DNA of 64,000 bases from Streptococcus sanguinis. GTDB taxonomy: Bacteria; Bacillota; Bacilli; Lactobacillales; Streptococcaceae. Positions 11,703 to 21,357 of this stretch are shown one piece after another. Numbering within the stretch: position 1 is the stretch's first letter; each line of letters starts with the position of its first letter. The notes under the pieces are model-generated. The model worked only from the letters and a program-made list of their open reading frames with translations. It was not told the origin of the DNA and made no database searches. The translations under genes were made by a program, and so were the position numbers. The DNA lies in the NCBI RefSeq assembly GCF_013343115.1, contig NZ_CP054570.1, positions 1,736,001-1,800,000 on the forward strand. The letters run 5' to 3'.

Positions 11703-12395
11703 TTATCTATGACTAATCTTCCGTGTCAGGAAATCCCCAACAAACTGAATAAAGAAGATGAGCAGCAAAATAAGAATGGTCGCAAGAATAGTTACATCAT
11801 GGTTGAAACGCTGATAACCATAAGTCAGGGCAACATTTCCCAGTCCACCAGCTCCAATCGCTCCGGCCATAGCGGTCTCACCAACCAGAGAAATGAGCGT
11901 AACAGTCGTCACCCGAATCAAGTCCGGCATACCTTCCCGCAAGTAAACACCGACAATGTCCCAGAAGGTTGCTCCACTAGCCTGCGCCGCCTCAATGACT
12001 CCTCGGTCTAGTTCGGATAAGACCACCTGAACCTGACGGGCAAAGAAAGGAAAAACAGCCAGCGAAAGAGGGACCAAGGCCGCAGTCGGTCCAATCCCAG
12101 TTCCCACAATAATCCGAGTAAAGGGATTAATAAGGGCTAGGAGAATGATGAACGGAATAGCCCGGAAGATAGAGGTAACCTTGTCCAAGACGAAAAAGAC
12201 AAGTCTATTTTCCAAAATACCTCTCGGCCCTGTCAAGACGAGCAAGAGACCAGCGATAAAGCCTAGAATCCCTCCGATAAAGAAAGGAATGATAGTCATA
12301 TACAGAGTCAGGTAAATAGCTGTTCCCCAGCCAGCCTGCCCAGACCATCCCATTCTATAAACATTGGGCATAAATTGTTGAATCAGCTGTAGCAT
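11703..12395 (-). CDS. metP: Methionine ABC transporter permease
   Basis: 230 residues, typical MetI/MetP size, with five to six hydrophobic segments. The cytoplasmic coupling loop AAQASGATFWDIVGVYLREGMPDLIR carries the EAA-type motif that contacts the ATPase. The ATG overlaps the metN stop codon by one base (TAATG), so the two are translationally coupled. With MetN and MetQ it forms the D/L-methionine importer of the MUT family. Last gene of the metQ-metN-metP group; a terminator follows. Confidence 0.93.
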   Translation of the reverse strand: MLQLIQQFMPNVYRMGWSGQAGWGTAIYLTLYMTIIPFFIGGILGFIAGLLLVLTGPRGILENRLVFFVLDKVTSIFRAIPFIILLALINPFTRIIVGTGIGPTAALVPLSLAVFPFFARQVQVVLSELDRGVIEAAQASGATFWDIVGVYLREGMPDLIRVTTVTLISLVGETAMAGAIGAGGLGNVALTYGYQRFNHDVTILATILILLLIFFIQFVGDFLTRKISHR

Positions 12396-13462
12396 TAGTT
12401 ACTCCCTTCTTTCAGAACATGCAGCTCTACTCCTGCTTCGCGCAGACTTTCCTGGACCGCCGCCAGTTGCTTGGTCTCTCCAGATAAGATAACGACCATT
12501 TCTCCGACCGGTACATGATCTAAAATCTCAATATTGGCGTGAAGAATATTGGCAGATATATGATACTGCTTGTAAATGTCGTTTATAATGGCTGTGTCCG
12601 TTACCACACCTGAGTATTTCAAGTGGGCCAGAATGGAATTTTCCGGCAGGTTTTGCACAATCTTTTGCTGGTTGATTTTAATCATAGCCTCATTGATACC
12701 GGTTGCGGTCGTAATGAAGTCTTGGGTCAGCTCATTCTTGGGATTAGAGAAAATATCCAGAACTGAGCCTTCCTCAATCAGCCGGCCATTTTGCATAACT
12801 GCCACCCGGTTAGCAATGTCCTTGACAATCTGCATTTCGTGGGTAATGAGGACAATAGTCAGACCCAATTTTTGATTCAAATCCTGCAATAGAGCCAGAA
12901 TCTGCTTGGTGGTCTTAGGATCCAGAGCGGATGTGGACTCGTCCGAGATTAGGATTTTGGGATCATTGGCTAAGGCCCGTGCAATGGCCACCCGCTGCTT
13001 CTGACCGCCAGACAGCTGGGCAGGATAATTGTCCGCCCGATCTGCTAAGCCTACCAAGTCCAAAAGAGTGTGAACTTTCTTCTCTTTTTCAGCAGCTGAT
13101 AAAGGTGAATGCTTAAGCGCAAAAGCAACATTTTCCTTGGCTGTCATCTGAGCCATGAGGTTAAAATGCTGGAAAATCATCCCGATATCCTTACGCTTTT
13201 GACGTAGCTGAGCCGCAGTAAGCTGAACCTGATGATGATCATAGAAAACCGTATCATCCACCGTAATCTTACCGGCAGACGGCACCTGCAGCAAGTTAAT
13301 GACACGAACCAGAGTAGATTTTCCGGCACCAGAATAACCTACAATTCCATAAATATCTCCCTGATTAATATGAATGGTCACATCTTCTACGGCCTTAATG
13401 TCTTGCTTTTTTTGATTAAAAACGACATCAATGTGATCCAATTTGATAATTTCTTTGCCCAT
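12395..13462 (-). CDS. metN: Methionine ABC transporter ATP-binding protein
   Basis: About 355 residues from ATG 13462 (MGKEIIKLDHIDVVF), the usual MetN beginning. The frame is open further upstream to 13573 but without family similarity; an AAGGAG site lies 13 bases before 13462, a long spacing. ABC motifs are complete: Walker A GYSGAGKST, Q-loop IFQHFNLM, signature LSGGQKQR, Walker B ILISDESTSALD, H-loop ITHEM. The C-terminal ~75 residues form an NIL domain (methionine-sensing regulatory domain), so transport is probably inhibited by intracellular methionine. The usual streptococcal M20 peptidase gene between metQ and metN is absent. Confidence 0.92.
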   Translation of the reverse strand: MGKEIIKLDHIDVVFNQKKQDIKAVEDVTIHINQGDIYGIVGYSGAGKSTLVRVINLLQVPSAGKITVDDTVFYDHHQVQLTAAQLRQKRKDIGMIFQHFNLMAQMTAKENVAFALKHSPLSAAEKEKKVHTLLDLVGLADRADNYPAQLSGGQKQRVAIARALANDPKILISDESTSALDPKTTKQILALLQDLNQKLGLTIVLITHEMQIVKDIANRVAVMQNGRLIEEGSVLDIFSNPKNELTQDFITTATGINEAMIKINQQKIVQNLPENSILAHLKYSGVVTDTAIINDIYKQYHISANILHANIEILDHVPVGEMVVILSGETKQLAAVQESLREAGVELHVLKEGSN

Positions 13463-13633
13463 AATTTCCGATTCACTCCTTGATTTGTCCAATATGTGAT
13501 TTATCCTCTGTAGCCTTTTAGTTTGATTTCCGTCTGTCACTTGACTAGGGAAATGTGATGCCATAAGCCGCAATCTTTACCGACTTAACCCAAAGCCAGA
13601 TACTGTTCAAACTAAATGACCATAATAGCAGAT

Positions 13634-13664
13634 AAAGGGCTGGAGAAGCTAATCTCCGCCCTTC
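13634..13664 (-). terminator. Hairpin between metQ and metN
   Basis: Imperfect stem AAGGGCGGAGA / TCTCC-A-GCCCTT on the minus strand with a TTTA tail. It could partly terminate metQ transcripts and so set a higher level of the binding protein than of the ATPase. Confidence 0.45.
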
Positions 13665-13711
13665 TTAATCATTTCATTTATTCAATACAATGACCTTCTG
13701 CTGGAAAAAAA

Positions 13712-14584
13712 TTACCAAACTGGCTGATCCATACCATCTGATGATTCTTCAATAACTTTTTTCACTTCATCAGTGTGGTAAGCCTTGATAATTTTTTCAA
13801 TTGCGTCAGCCTTGTCTGATTTCTTCCAATCTGGTTTCGCTGCAATCAGGTTATACCATTGTTTTGAGTTTTCATTGGCTTCTTCTTTGAAGAGGGCCTT
13901 CTTGTAGTCAATGCCTGCTTCGCGGACGAAAGTATTATTGACAACTGCAGCATCTGCTGAAGTCAGAGAAGCTGGCGTTTGAGAAGCATCCAACTCAGAA
14001 ATGGTCAGATTCTTCTTGTTTTCTTTGATGTTGGCAACAGTCGCAAGTTCCTTACCTTTAACATCAAGCTTGATCAAGCCAGCTGATTCAAGAAGATAAA
14101 GAGCGCGGCTCTCGTTTGTCGCATCATTTGGAACAGCAATTGTACCATTTTCTGGGATGTCTTTCACATCTGTATATTTATTTTTGCCGTCCTTTGTACC
14201 AGAGTAGAGACGAATAGGAGCGATATAGGTATCCGCAACAGACACAAGGTCTGCTCCCTTCTCTTTGTTCCAGTTTTCAAGGAAGTTGTAATGTTGGAAA
14301 GCGTTGATATCCACATCACCGTCAAGCAGAGCTTGGTTAGGCTGAGAGTAGTCGGTAAACTGTGTATACTCTAATTTAACGCCTGCATTTTCTTTGTCAA
14401 GAATCTCTTGAACCTTGTTCCAGCGCGCTTCTTCTGTATCACTCAGGCTCATTACCCCAACCTTGACGGTTACAGGTCCGTCTGCTGATTTGCTCTCCTT
14501 ACTAGAAGAGCCTCCGCAAGCTGCCAAACCCAAGGCTGCAAGGCCGACTAAGCCGACTGAAAAGATTTTTTTCAAATTCATCAT
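13712..14584 (-). CDS. metQ: Methionine-binding lipoprotein
   Basis: 290 residues. The N-terminus MMNLKKIFSVGLVGLAALGLAACGG is a lipoprotein signal with lipobox LAAC. The mature part is an NlpA/MetQ binding domain: VTVKVGVMSLSDTEEARW, DGDVDINAFQHYNFLENWNKEKG (the region lining the ligand site), TIAVPNDATNESRALYLLESAGLI and the C-terminal DEVKKVIEESSDGMDQPVW. It captures methionine outside the membrane for MetNP. AAAGGAG lies upstream. It is the first gene of the group. A TGGTAAAAT extended -10 lies around 14641-14646, but no T-box, S-box or clear Met-box was seen in its leader. Confidence 0.93.
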   Translation of the reverse strand: MMNLKKIFSVGLVGLAALGLAACGGSSSKESKSADGPVTVKVGVMSLSDTEEARWNKVQEILDKENAGVKLEYTQFTDYSQPNQALLDGDVDINAFQHYNFLENWNKEKGADLVSVADTYIAPIRLYSGTKDGKNKYTDVKDIPENGTIAVPNDATNESRALYLLESAGLIKLDVKGKELATVANIKENKKNLTISELDASQTPASLTSADAAVVNNTFVREAGIDYKKALFKEEANENSKQWYNLIAAKPDWKKSDKADAIEKIIKAYHTDEVKKVIEESSDGMDQPVW

Positions 14585-14742
14585 TTATTCTCCTTTAATG
14601 GATAAAATTCTAAATCTTCTATTTTATAAGATTACTTCTCATTTTACCATGTTAAAGGAGACTTGGCTTATATAAATAATTTATCGCCGTGATAAAAAAA
14701 ATATATGACTGATTGAAGCATTTGAGTTGATTTTATGCCCTT

Positions 14743-15678
14743 TTACTGCATGAAGGTCAGCAGATAGCCATATCCTTCTGCTTCCATTTTTTCTTTTGGA
14801 ATAAATCGCAGAGCTGCTGAGTTGATGCAGTAGCGCAAGCCGCCTGCTGCTTCTGGGCCGTCTGTGAAGACATGCCCCAGATGGGCGTTCCCTGAACGGC
14901 TGCGCACTTCGATCCGCTCCATGCCATGGCTCTTGTCTTCATAGTATCTCAGAACTTCTCTGGCAATGGGCCGGCTAAAGCTAGGCCAGCCGCAACCAGA
15001 CTCAAACTTGTCTCCAGCAAAAAAGAGGGGCTCCCCAGTCGTCACATCTACATAAATTCCTTCCTCAAAAGTGGCATTATAGGCATTATGGAAAGGGCGC
15101 TCTGTCGCACTGTTCTGGGTCACCTGGTACTGCTCTTCCGTCAGCTGCTCTTTTAGTTCCACATCTGTAGGCTTCTCGTATTGGCCTGGATCGACCAAGG
15201 GCTGATAGGCATCATTGACATTGATATGGCAGTAGCCACCAGGATTTTTCTTGAGATAATCCTGATGATAGTCCTCAGCTAGAACATAATGGCGCAAAGG
15301 TTCTAGCTCAACAACAATCTTTTGTCCCAGTTGTTTTTCCTGTTCAGCAAAGACCTGCTCAATGACCGCCTTATCGGCTTGATTGGTATAGTAAACGCCC
15401 GTCCGATACTGACGTCCTACATCATTTCCCTGCTTATTGACCGACAGAGGATCAATGACTCGGAAATAATAGAGCAGGATTTCCCGCAGGCTAATCCGCT
15501 TTTCATCATAGACCAGATGAACCGTCTCTGCATGATCCGTCTGGTGAATCAGCTGGTAGTTGGTTGATTCTACTTGTCCATTGGCGTAGCCCACTGTCGT
15601 TTCCTCCACACCCTCAATGCGGGAAAAATACTCTTCCAAGCCCCAGAAGCATCCGCCAGCTAAATAAATTTCTGCCAT
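14743..15678 (-). CDS. msrAB: Fused peptide methionine sulfoxide reductase MsrA-MsrB
   Basis: 311 residues with MsrA first and MsrB second. MsrA (1-~155) has catalytic Cys10 in [12 protein letters not shown] and the C-terminal [10 protein letters not shown]. MsrB (~170-311) has [35 protein letters not shown] and the catalytic Cys284 in [13 protein letters not shown]. It repairs both S- and R-methionine sulfoxide epimers. No secretion signal is visible, so it is cytosolic, unlike the thioredoxin-linked surface forms of some species. It lies upstream of metQ on the same strand; 158 bases separate them, so an independent promoter is likely. Confidence 0.95.
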   Translation of the reverse strand: MAEIYLAGGCFWGLEEYFSRIEGVEETTVGYANGQVESTNYQLIHQTDHAETVHLVYDEKRISLREILLYYFRVIDPLSVNKQGNDVGRQYRTGVYYTNQADKAVIEQVFAEQEKQLGQKIVVELEPLRHYVLAEDYHQDYLKKNPGGYCHINVNDAYQPLVDPGQYEKPTDVELKEQLTEEQYQVTQNSATERPFHNAYNATFEEGIYVDVTTGEPLFFAGDKFESGCGWPSFSRPIAREVLRYYEDKSHGMERIEVRSRSGNAHLGHVFTDGPEAAGGLRYCINSAALRFIPKEKMEAEGYGYLLTFMQ

Positions 15679-15763
15679 AAAAGCACCTCATTTCTTTGCG
15701 ACTATTCTCTCATAAAAGAAGTTGAAATTATAGCAATTTGATTGGAACTTTCTTCAAATTGAT

Positions 15764-15800
15764 ATGAAAAGCTGGGTCTTAATGACAATCAACCCAGCCA
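15764..15800 (-). terminator. Terminator after pyrDA
   Basis: Stem GCTGGGT / ACCCAGC with a 14-base loop, followed on the minus strand by TTTTC. Confidence 0.7.
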
Positions 15801-15840
15801 TGTTCTTCATTTCAAATCACTACAACTCTTGTATAGAAGA

Positions 15841-16779
15841 TTACTCCTCAATATACTTCAATTTTCCTCGGAAATCTTCCAGACTTTCATAGCCTTTTTC
15901 TTCCATAATAGTCTTGAGTTCTGCGGTGATGCGCTTGAAGACTGCCACTCCTTCTTTATGAAGGGTTGTTCCTACTTGCACCATACTGGCACCACAGAGG
16001 ATATGCTCAAAGGCATCGCGCCCCGTCAGGACACCACCAGTTCCAATGATTTGGATTTCCGGTTTCAGACGTTGGTAAAAGGCATGGACATTGGCCAGAG
16101 CAGTCGGCTTGATATACTGACCTCCGATACCTCCAAAACCATTTTTCGGACGAATGACCACTGACTCATCTTCTATGTAAAGGCCGTTTCCGATTGAGTT
16201 TACACAATTGACAAACTTGAGCGGATATTTGTTAAAAATCGTAGCGGCTTGATCAAAATGCACGATGTCAAAATAAGGAGGCAGCTTGATACCCAGCGGC
16301 TTGGTGAAATAAGCAAAAGCCTCTGCCAAGATTTTTTCCGTCGTTTCAAAGTCATAGGCAATCTGTGGCTTACCAGGGACATTGGGACAGGAGAGATTGA
16401 GCTCAGTAATGCCTTTAAAGTCACTTGCCTGCACTTTCTTAAGAATAGTGTGGGTTTCTTCTGGCGACATACCGACCAAAGAGAGGAAGAAAGTCCGATT
16501 TGCTTCGCTTTCCTGGAGTTCCAGCAGGTAGTCAAGATAGTAGTCCAAACCATTGTTGGGCAGGCCCATGGAGTTGATAGACCCCAGCGGAACATCCTGA
16601 TAGCGCGGTTCTGGGTTTCCCTGACGAAATTCGAGCGTCGCTGTCTTGGTCACAAAGGTTCCTGCAGCAGAATCTTTGACTTCCGCCAGTTCCTCTTTTG
16701 TCATGCAGGCAACCCCAGCTGCATTCATCAGGCAGTTGTCAAATGCAAAACCAGCAATCTGTGTAGATGTCGAAACCAT
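15841..16779 (-). CDS. pyrDA: Dihydroorotate dehydrogenase, class 1A
   Basis: 312 residues, the length of the cytosolic fumarate-linked class 1A enzyme, without the N-terminal membrane extension of class 2. It oxidises dihydroorotate to orotate in pyrimidine synthesis using FMN. Seen: [49 protein letters not shown], the active-site base Cys131 in [14 protein letters not shown], and FMN-phosphate binding [28 protein letters not shown]. Monocistronic. A TATAAT with TG extension (16833-16838, minus strand) serves it, and a terminator follows. It is not linked to other pyr genes here. Confidence 0.93.
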   Translation of the reverse strand: MVSTSTQIAGFAFDNCLMNAAGVACMTKEELAEVKDSAAGTFVTKTATLEFRQGNPEPRYQDVPLGSINSMGLPNNGLDYYLDYLLELQESEANRTFFLSLVGMSPEETHTILKKVQASDFKGITELNLSCPNVPGKPQIAYDFETTEKILAEAFAYFTKPLGIKLPPYFDIVHFDQAATIFNKYPLKFVNCVNSIGNGLYIEDESVVIRPKNGFGGIGGQYIKPTALANVHAFYQRLKPEIQIIGTGGVLTGRDAFEHILCGASMVQVGTTLHKEGVAVFKRITAELKTIMEEKGYESLEDFRGKLKYIEE

Positions 16780-16832
16780 AGTAAAACGCTCCTTTTTCTT
16801 TTGAAGGCGAGTGCCTTTAGCTCATTTCCTCT

Positions 16833-16840
16833 ATTATATC
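16833..16840 (-). promoter_or_regulatory. pyrDA extended -10 promoter
   Basis: TG-A-TATAAT on the minus strand 54 bases before the start codon. The -35 position (AACGAA) is poor, consistent with an extended -10 promoter. No PyrR leader was recognised. Confidence 0.55.
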
Positions 16841-16925
16841 ACCAAACTCCACTTTTTCGTTTTTTTAACCGGCAATTCCTGACTAACGTTCGGAAAACAT
16901 CCCGTTCGCTTGACTATTTTCTGGA

Positions 16926-16940
16926 ATGTTTCAGAAAATA
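16926..16940. promoter_or_regulatory. Candidate CodY box 1 (gdhA)
   Basis: ATGTTTCAGAAAATA matches the CodY consensus AATTTTCWGAAAATT at 12 of 15 positions. It lies about 36 bases upstream of the gdhA -35 box. Confidence 0.5.
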
Positions 16941-16949
16941 AATTGTGGA

Positions 16950-16964
16950 AATTTTTAGAAAATT
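16950..16964. promoter_or_regulatory. Candidate CodY box 2 (gdhA)
   Basis: AATTTTTAGAAAATT matches the CodY consensus at 14 of 15 positions, and lies 11 bases before the gdhA -35 box. Confidence 0.7.
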
Positions 16965-16975
16965 CAACTTTTTTC

Positions 16976-17004
16976 TTTACAAGAGAAAAAAAGTCTGCTA
17001 TAAT
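16976..17004 (+). promoter_or_regulatory. gdhA promoter
   Basis: TTTACA, 17-base spacer, TATAAT. The predicted start is about 17011. The leader is about 120 bases long. Confidence 0.85.
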
Positions 17005-17009
17005 GTTCC

Positions 17010-17028
17010 ATGTAATAAAATATGACAT
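17010..17028. promoter_or_regulatory. GlnR operator at the gdhA start
   Basis: ATGTAATAAAATATGACAT fits the GlnR/TnrA consensus ATGTNA-N7-TNACAT in every defined position. It covers the predicted transcription start, so bound GlnR would block initiation. GlnR repression of gdhA is known in pneumococci. Confidence 0.85.
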
Positions 17029-17059
17029 CTAAAAGATGCCTGTTTTAAAAATTTAAACA

Positions 17060-17100
17060 CATCCTCGTCACACAAGCTGCAAGCAGCTTCCGACAGGATG
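17060..17100 (+). other. Structured hairpin in the gdhA leader
   Basis: Nested stems: CATCCTCGTC with GACAGGATG outside (one bulge), and AAGCTGC / GCAGCTT inside. It ends 31 bases before the gdhA start codon and has no T run, so it is a leader structure rather than a terminator. A riboswitch class was not recognised. Confidence 0.6.
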
Positions 17101-17128
17101 GTTTACTATTTTATTTAAAGGAGAATGA

Positions 17129-18478
<1,350 letters not shown>

Positions 18479-18509
18479 CTAATCGATACATCCTATCGGA
18501 GGACAAATC

Positions 18510-18995
18510 ATGAACTTGCGGCCAATGGAAGTGAGAGACAATCCAGCTGTAGCGCAGCTCATTCGAGCTAGCCTAGAAGAATTCGGGCTTGACAAACCAG
18601 GAACTGTCTACTTTGATTCTCATCTAGATCATTTGGCCGACTATTATCAACAGCAAGAGAGGGCAGCTTACTTTGTTCTGGAAGATGAAGGTCAACTCGT
18701 TGGCTGTGGTGGCTTTGCACCTGTGTCTGATAAGATTGCCGAATTACAAAAACTGTATGTCACTAAAAACAGTCGTGGCAAGGGGTATTCCAGTCGGCTG
18801 ATAAAGCAGATATTCCAGGAAGCCCGTCTAGCAAGTTATGAACAGCTTTATCTAGAAACCACTACTGAACTGGCTACAGCCGTGGCCGTCTATCAACACT
18901 ATGGTTTTACATCACTGCAACAACCACTTTCTAACGCTGCCGGCCACCCAGCTATGAATATCTGGATGATAAAATCCCTCTCATCAGATGAATAG
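18510..18995 (+). CDS. GNAT-family N-acetyltransferase
   Basis: 161 residues, full-length GNAT fold. Seen: N-terminal MNLRPMEVRDNPAVAQLIRASLEEFG, core strand AYFVLEDEGQLVGCGGFAP, the acetyl-CoA pyrophosphate loop LYVTKNSRGKGYSSRLI (R/Q-x-x-G-x-G/A pattern as RGKGYS), and LETTTELATAVAVYQHYGFTSLQ. The substrate is unknown. It starts 31 bases after gdhA with a GGAGGAC site, and no terminator intervenes, so it is probably co-transcribed with gdhA. Its position, between gdhA and a duplicated fragment of the gdhA end, indicates that it arrived by recombination at this locus. Confidence 0.9.
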   Translation: MNLRPMEVRDNPAVAQLIRASLEEFGLDKPGTVYFDSHLDHLADYYQQQERAAYFVLEDEGQLVGCGGFAPVSDKIAELQKLYVTKNSRGKGYSSRLIKQIFQEARLASYEQLYLETTTELATAVAVYQHYGFTSLQQPLSNAAGHPAMNIWMIKSLSSDE

Positions 18996-19166
<171 letters not shown>

Positions 19167-19167
19167 T

Positions 19168-19204
19168 AAATCCGACTGCTTTTATAAGCAGCCGGATTTT
19201 TATA
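19168..19204 (+). terminator. Terminator after the gdhA remnant
   Basis: Stem AAATCCGACTGCTT / AAGCAGCCGGATTT (one mismatch) and TTTAT. It follows the remnant tail and probably was the original gdhA terminator, now serving the gdhA-GNAT unit. Confidence 0.8.
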
Positions 19205-19568
19205 TATCTAATTTTTCAAAAAATTTGCCTGCTGACTGCTTTTCTTTTAGCTTCTCAAGCAGCTCATTCTCCAGAAAAGGGCTTAGCTCGTCAAAATCTT
19301 GGCAAACCTTAAAAACAGTCTCTCTGTCCAACTGGCCATAAGTTAGTTCATAATAATCCTTCTTATGATGCCAGTTCTGGTCATAGTTGACATCTGTCCG
19401 TTGATAGTAAATAATGTTTTGCTTCGGTGTCAGGTAAAGCTTCTGCGTCAGAATGCTTTTCTGATCTTTGGACAGCTTACTGCGGCTGAAAATTTTAACA
19501 CCTTGAAAAATCTTGCGCTCATGGATACCTTGATTTGTGACTTTCAATTCTATTCTTTTATAATGCAT
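19200..19568 (-). CDS. EXLDI family protein
   Basis: 122 residues from ATG 19568 (GGAGG 7 bases upstream); an upstream in-frame start at 19589 lacks a site. The protein ends FFEKLDI, which fits the E-x-L-D-I C-terminal signature that names the EXLDI family (small proteins of unknown function found in Firmicutes and Actinobacteria). The body (MHYKRIELKVTNQGIHERKIFQGVKIFS, then YLTPKQNIIYYQRTDVNYDQNW) has no membrane segment and no signal. Its last bases overlap the terminator arm of the convergent gdhA unit. No function is proposed. Confidence 0.75.
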   Translation of the reverse strand: MHYKRIELKVTNQGIHERKIFQGVKIFSRSKLSKDQKSILTQKLYLTPKQNIIYYQRTDVNYDQNWHHKKDYYELTYGQLDRETVFKVCQDFDELSPFLENELLEKLKEKQSAGKFFEKLDI

Positions 19569-19630
19569 ACTGATACCTCCAGAAATCACCTACATTATAT
19601 CAGGTTCTGGCAGATTTTCAAGCAAAAGTG

Positions 19631-20533
19631 TCATTTCCAAAAGTCTTTAGTCGCCTCTAAAATTTCTTCTGTCGGTGTTACTGTGGCCTCAATAATGCTC
19701 TTGCCAGTCTTTTTCAGATAGGCTTGTATCAGATAATAGCCATAAGCATAGCCTGCAGCATAGGGCATACCAACTGGAATTTGACCCTGTATCTCAGCGA
19801 TTTCATCACCGTATAGATAAGGAGCCATTTCCGCCATCCCCGTTAGCTGAAGCTGACTTGAGATGATGGGCTTAATCTCTTCTAACTGCTCGGAACTAGT
19901 CGAAGTGACCCAAGGTCCGATGAGCTCCTTGCTATAGAGTTCAGCTGCAAAAGACTCTGCCAATCCTTCACTAACTACCCAGTCTGCCAATGTCGTCTGC
20001 TGGTTCCATTTGATAAATTGGAAGCGGACATTATGATTGCACTCGTGGGCTAGCGCCGCCTGTACACGTGGCAAAGTATAGTCATTCGGTAGCAGGCTAA
20101 GCATGAGGTAGCCTGGAATTCCTCCATCTCCGCTGTAACCCTTATTGAGCTGTAGCATGGGTTTTTCAGGATTTCCTAATAAAATAGTAAAATGGTAATC
20201 CTCAACCTCTAAGTCATAGCCAGCTTGCTCAAAAAGACCGATACTCCTCTTGATGGTATCTTGACAATTTTGCCAGAGTTGATCAGAGCTCAGAGCATCA
20301 ATAGCCGGTCTATCCTTTTCTGACAGAGTACTGGGTAGCTGATTCATAAAGCCAAGTAGGAAAAGAGAATCAAATCCTCCGGGATACTTCGCTTTCAGAG
20401 GAATGTGTTGAGTTTGATATTTTGTTGCAAAAGGTGCTAAAATCTTAGCTCGAAAACAACCTTCTCTCTTTTCTACAGGCAGCTCGAGCATCTCTTGATA
20501 AACTTTATCCGAACGAATCATATTGATTTTCAT
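19631..20533 (-). CDS. DUF2268-type putative Zn-dependent protease
   Basis: 300 residues, AAGGAG upstream of ATG. The metal-site motif HECNH (HExxH) sits in ALAHECNHNVRFQFIKW near residue 160, followed by VSEGLAESFAAELYSKELIGPWV, which supplies the usual downstream Glu. This is the arrangement of DUF2268 predicted zincins. No signal peptide, so it is cytosolic. The substrate is unknown. It is transcribed in the same direction as the EXLDI gene 62 bases downstream. Confidence 0.8.
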   Translation of the reverse strand: MKINMIRSDKVYQEMLELPVEKREGCFRAKILAPFATKYQTQHIPLKAKYPGGFDSLFLLGFMNQLPSTLSEKDRPAIDALSSDQLWQNCQDTIKRSIGLFEQAGYDLEVEDYHFTILLGNPEKPMLQLNKGYSGDGGIPGYLMLSLLPNDYTLPRVQAALAHECNHNVRFQFIKWNQQTTLADWVVSEGLAESFAAELYSKELIGPWVTSTSSEQLEEIKPIISSQLQLTGMAEMAPYLYGDEIAEIQGQIPVGMPYAAGYAYGYYLIQAYLKKTGKSIIEATVTPTEEILEATKDFWK

Positions 20534-20706
20534 GGTAATCTCCTTTTCTAATTTTCACCAGTATACACCCTCCTCTAAGGTCAGAGTCAAGAAAAAGATT
20601 TGAAACTTTCGCCTCAAATCCTCTTTTATCTATAACATTTGCTGCCTCCACTTTCAAATCTAGTGAGGAAAGTAGCAAAGGTATTAGAGTAATAGGATAG
20701 TTTTCC

Positions 20707-21336
20707 CTATTGCTCCTTCTTTTTCTCTTGCTTTGGCTTGCTTTTCTCCTTTTGCCACTTAGCATTTTCGTAGGTCACGGTATAGGTATCCTCATCGCCG
20801 CCTTCCCCGTCAAAAACCAAGTCAAAGCGGATAGACTTGCCTGGCGCTAGATTGGTGCCGATTTGTGTATTGTCAAAGGTTGAGCCGTCCAAAATATAAA
20901 CATTTTCCTTCTTGTCATAAAGTCCAAAGTCATAAGGACTGACAAGAATGGGCTTTTTAGAAGTATTTTCAACCGTGATAGTCGCAACGACAGCTACCCC
21001 TGTTGACTCATCGCTCATGACTCTCTTGCTATCTTCCACTGCCGAATGAACTGTCACCTTGAGTCCGCTGGAAAATTCAACTGTTTTCTCAAAAGCATGG
21101 CTGGAATAGGTCTCTAAAGGCGAGTTATGGTAGCCTGTGAGAGACTTGAGATGGTCATTTTCCTCCATAAGGCCAATCGTAGTAATGACGAGGAGAATGC
21201 TGAGCAAGGCCAGAAGAAAGATGATAATACCAGACACTAGAGCTGCCCAAAAGAGACCCTGCTTGTGGAGAGGACGTTTTAAACGGTAAACAAGATTGTC
21301 CTCACTGACAATCTCCTGCTGAATTCGCTGATTCAT
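20707..21336 (-). CDS. Membrane-anchored DUF4352-like protein
   Basis: About 209 residues from ATG 21336 (AAAGG upstream); an alternative start lies at 21354. A cytoplasmic N-terminus is followed by one transmembrane segment (LFWAALVSGIIIFLLALLSILLVITTIGL, ~27-55). The outside domain is a DUF4352-like beta sandwich: FSSGLKVTVHSAVEDSKRV, VAVVATITVENTSKKPILVSPYDFGLYD, LAPGKSIRFDLVFDGEGG. The protein ends in a lysine/glutamate tail (KEKSKPKQEKKKEQ). Such domains often occur in cell-surface lipoproteins and immunoprotective proteins. It begins 4 bases after the MscS gene stop counted on the minus strand, so the two form an operon. Confidence 0.7.
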   Translation of the reverse strand: MNQRIQQEIVSEDNLVYRLKRPLHKQGLFWAALVSGIIIFLLALLSILLVITTIGLMEENDHLKSLTGYHNSPLETYSSHAFEKTVEFSSGLKVTVHSAVEDSKRVMSDESTGVAVVATITVENTSKKPILVSPYDFGLYDKKENVYILDGSTFDNTQIGTNLAPGKSIRFDLVFDGEGGDEDTYTVTYENAKWQKEKSKPKQEKKKEQ

Positions 21337-21357
21337 ATGGACCTTTCTAATCAATAA

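Noticed and set aside
14585..14742. Possible T-box, S-box or Met-box riboswitch in front of metQ
   Set aside because: No T-box sequence, no SAM aptamer core and no clear TATAGTTT-type palindrome was found; only AT-rich sequence and an extended -10.
20505..20765. 86-residue frame between the DUF2268 and DUF4352-like genes (minus strand)
   Set aside because: It overlaps both neighbours, has no ribosome site, and its composition (basic, no family pattern) is that of a shadow frame of the lysine-rich tail gene.
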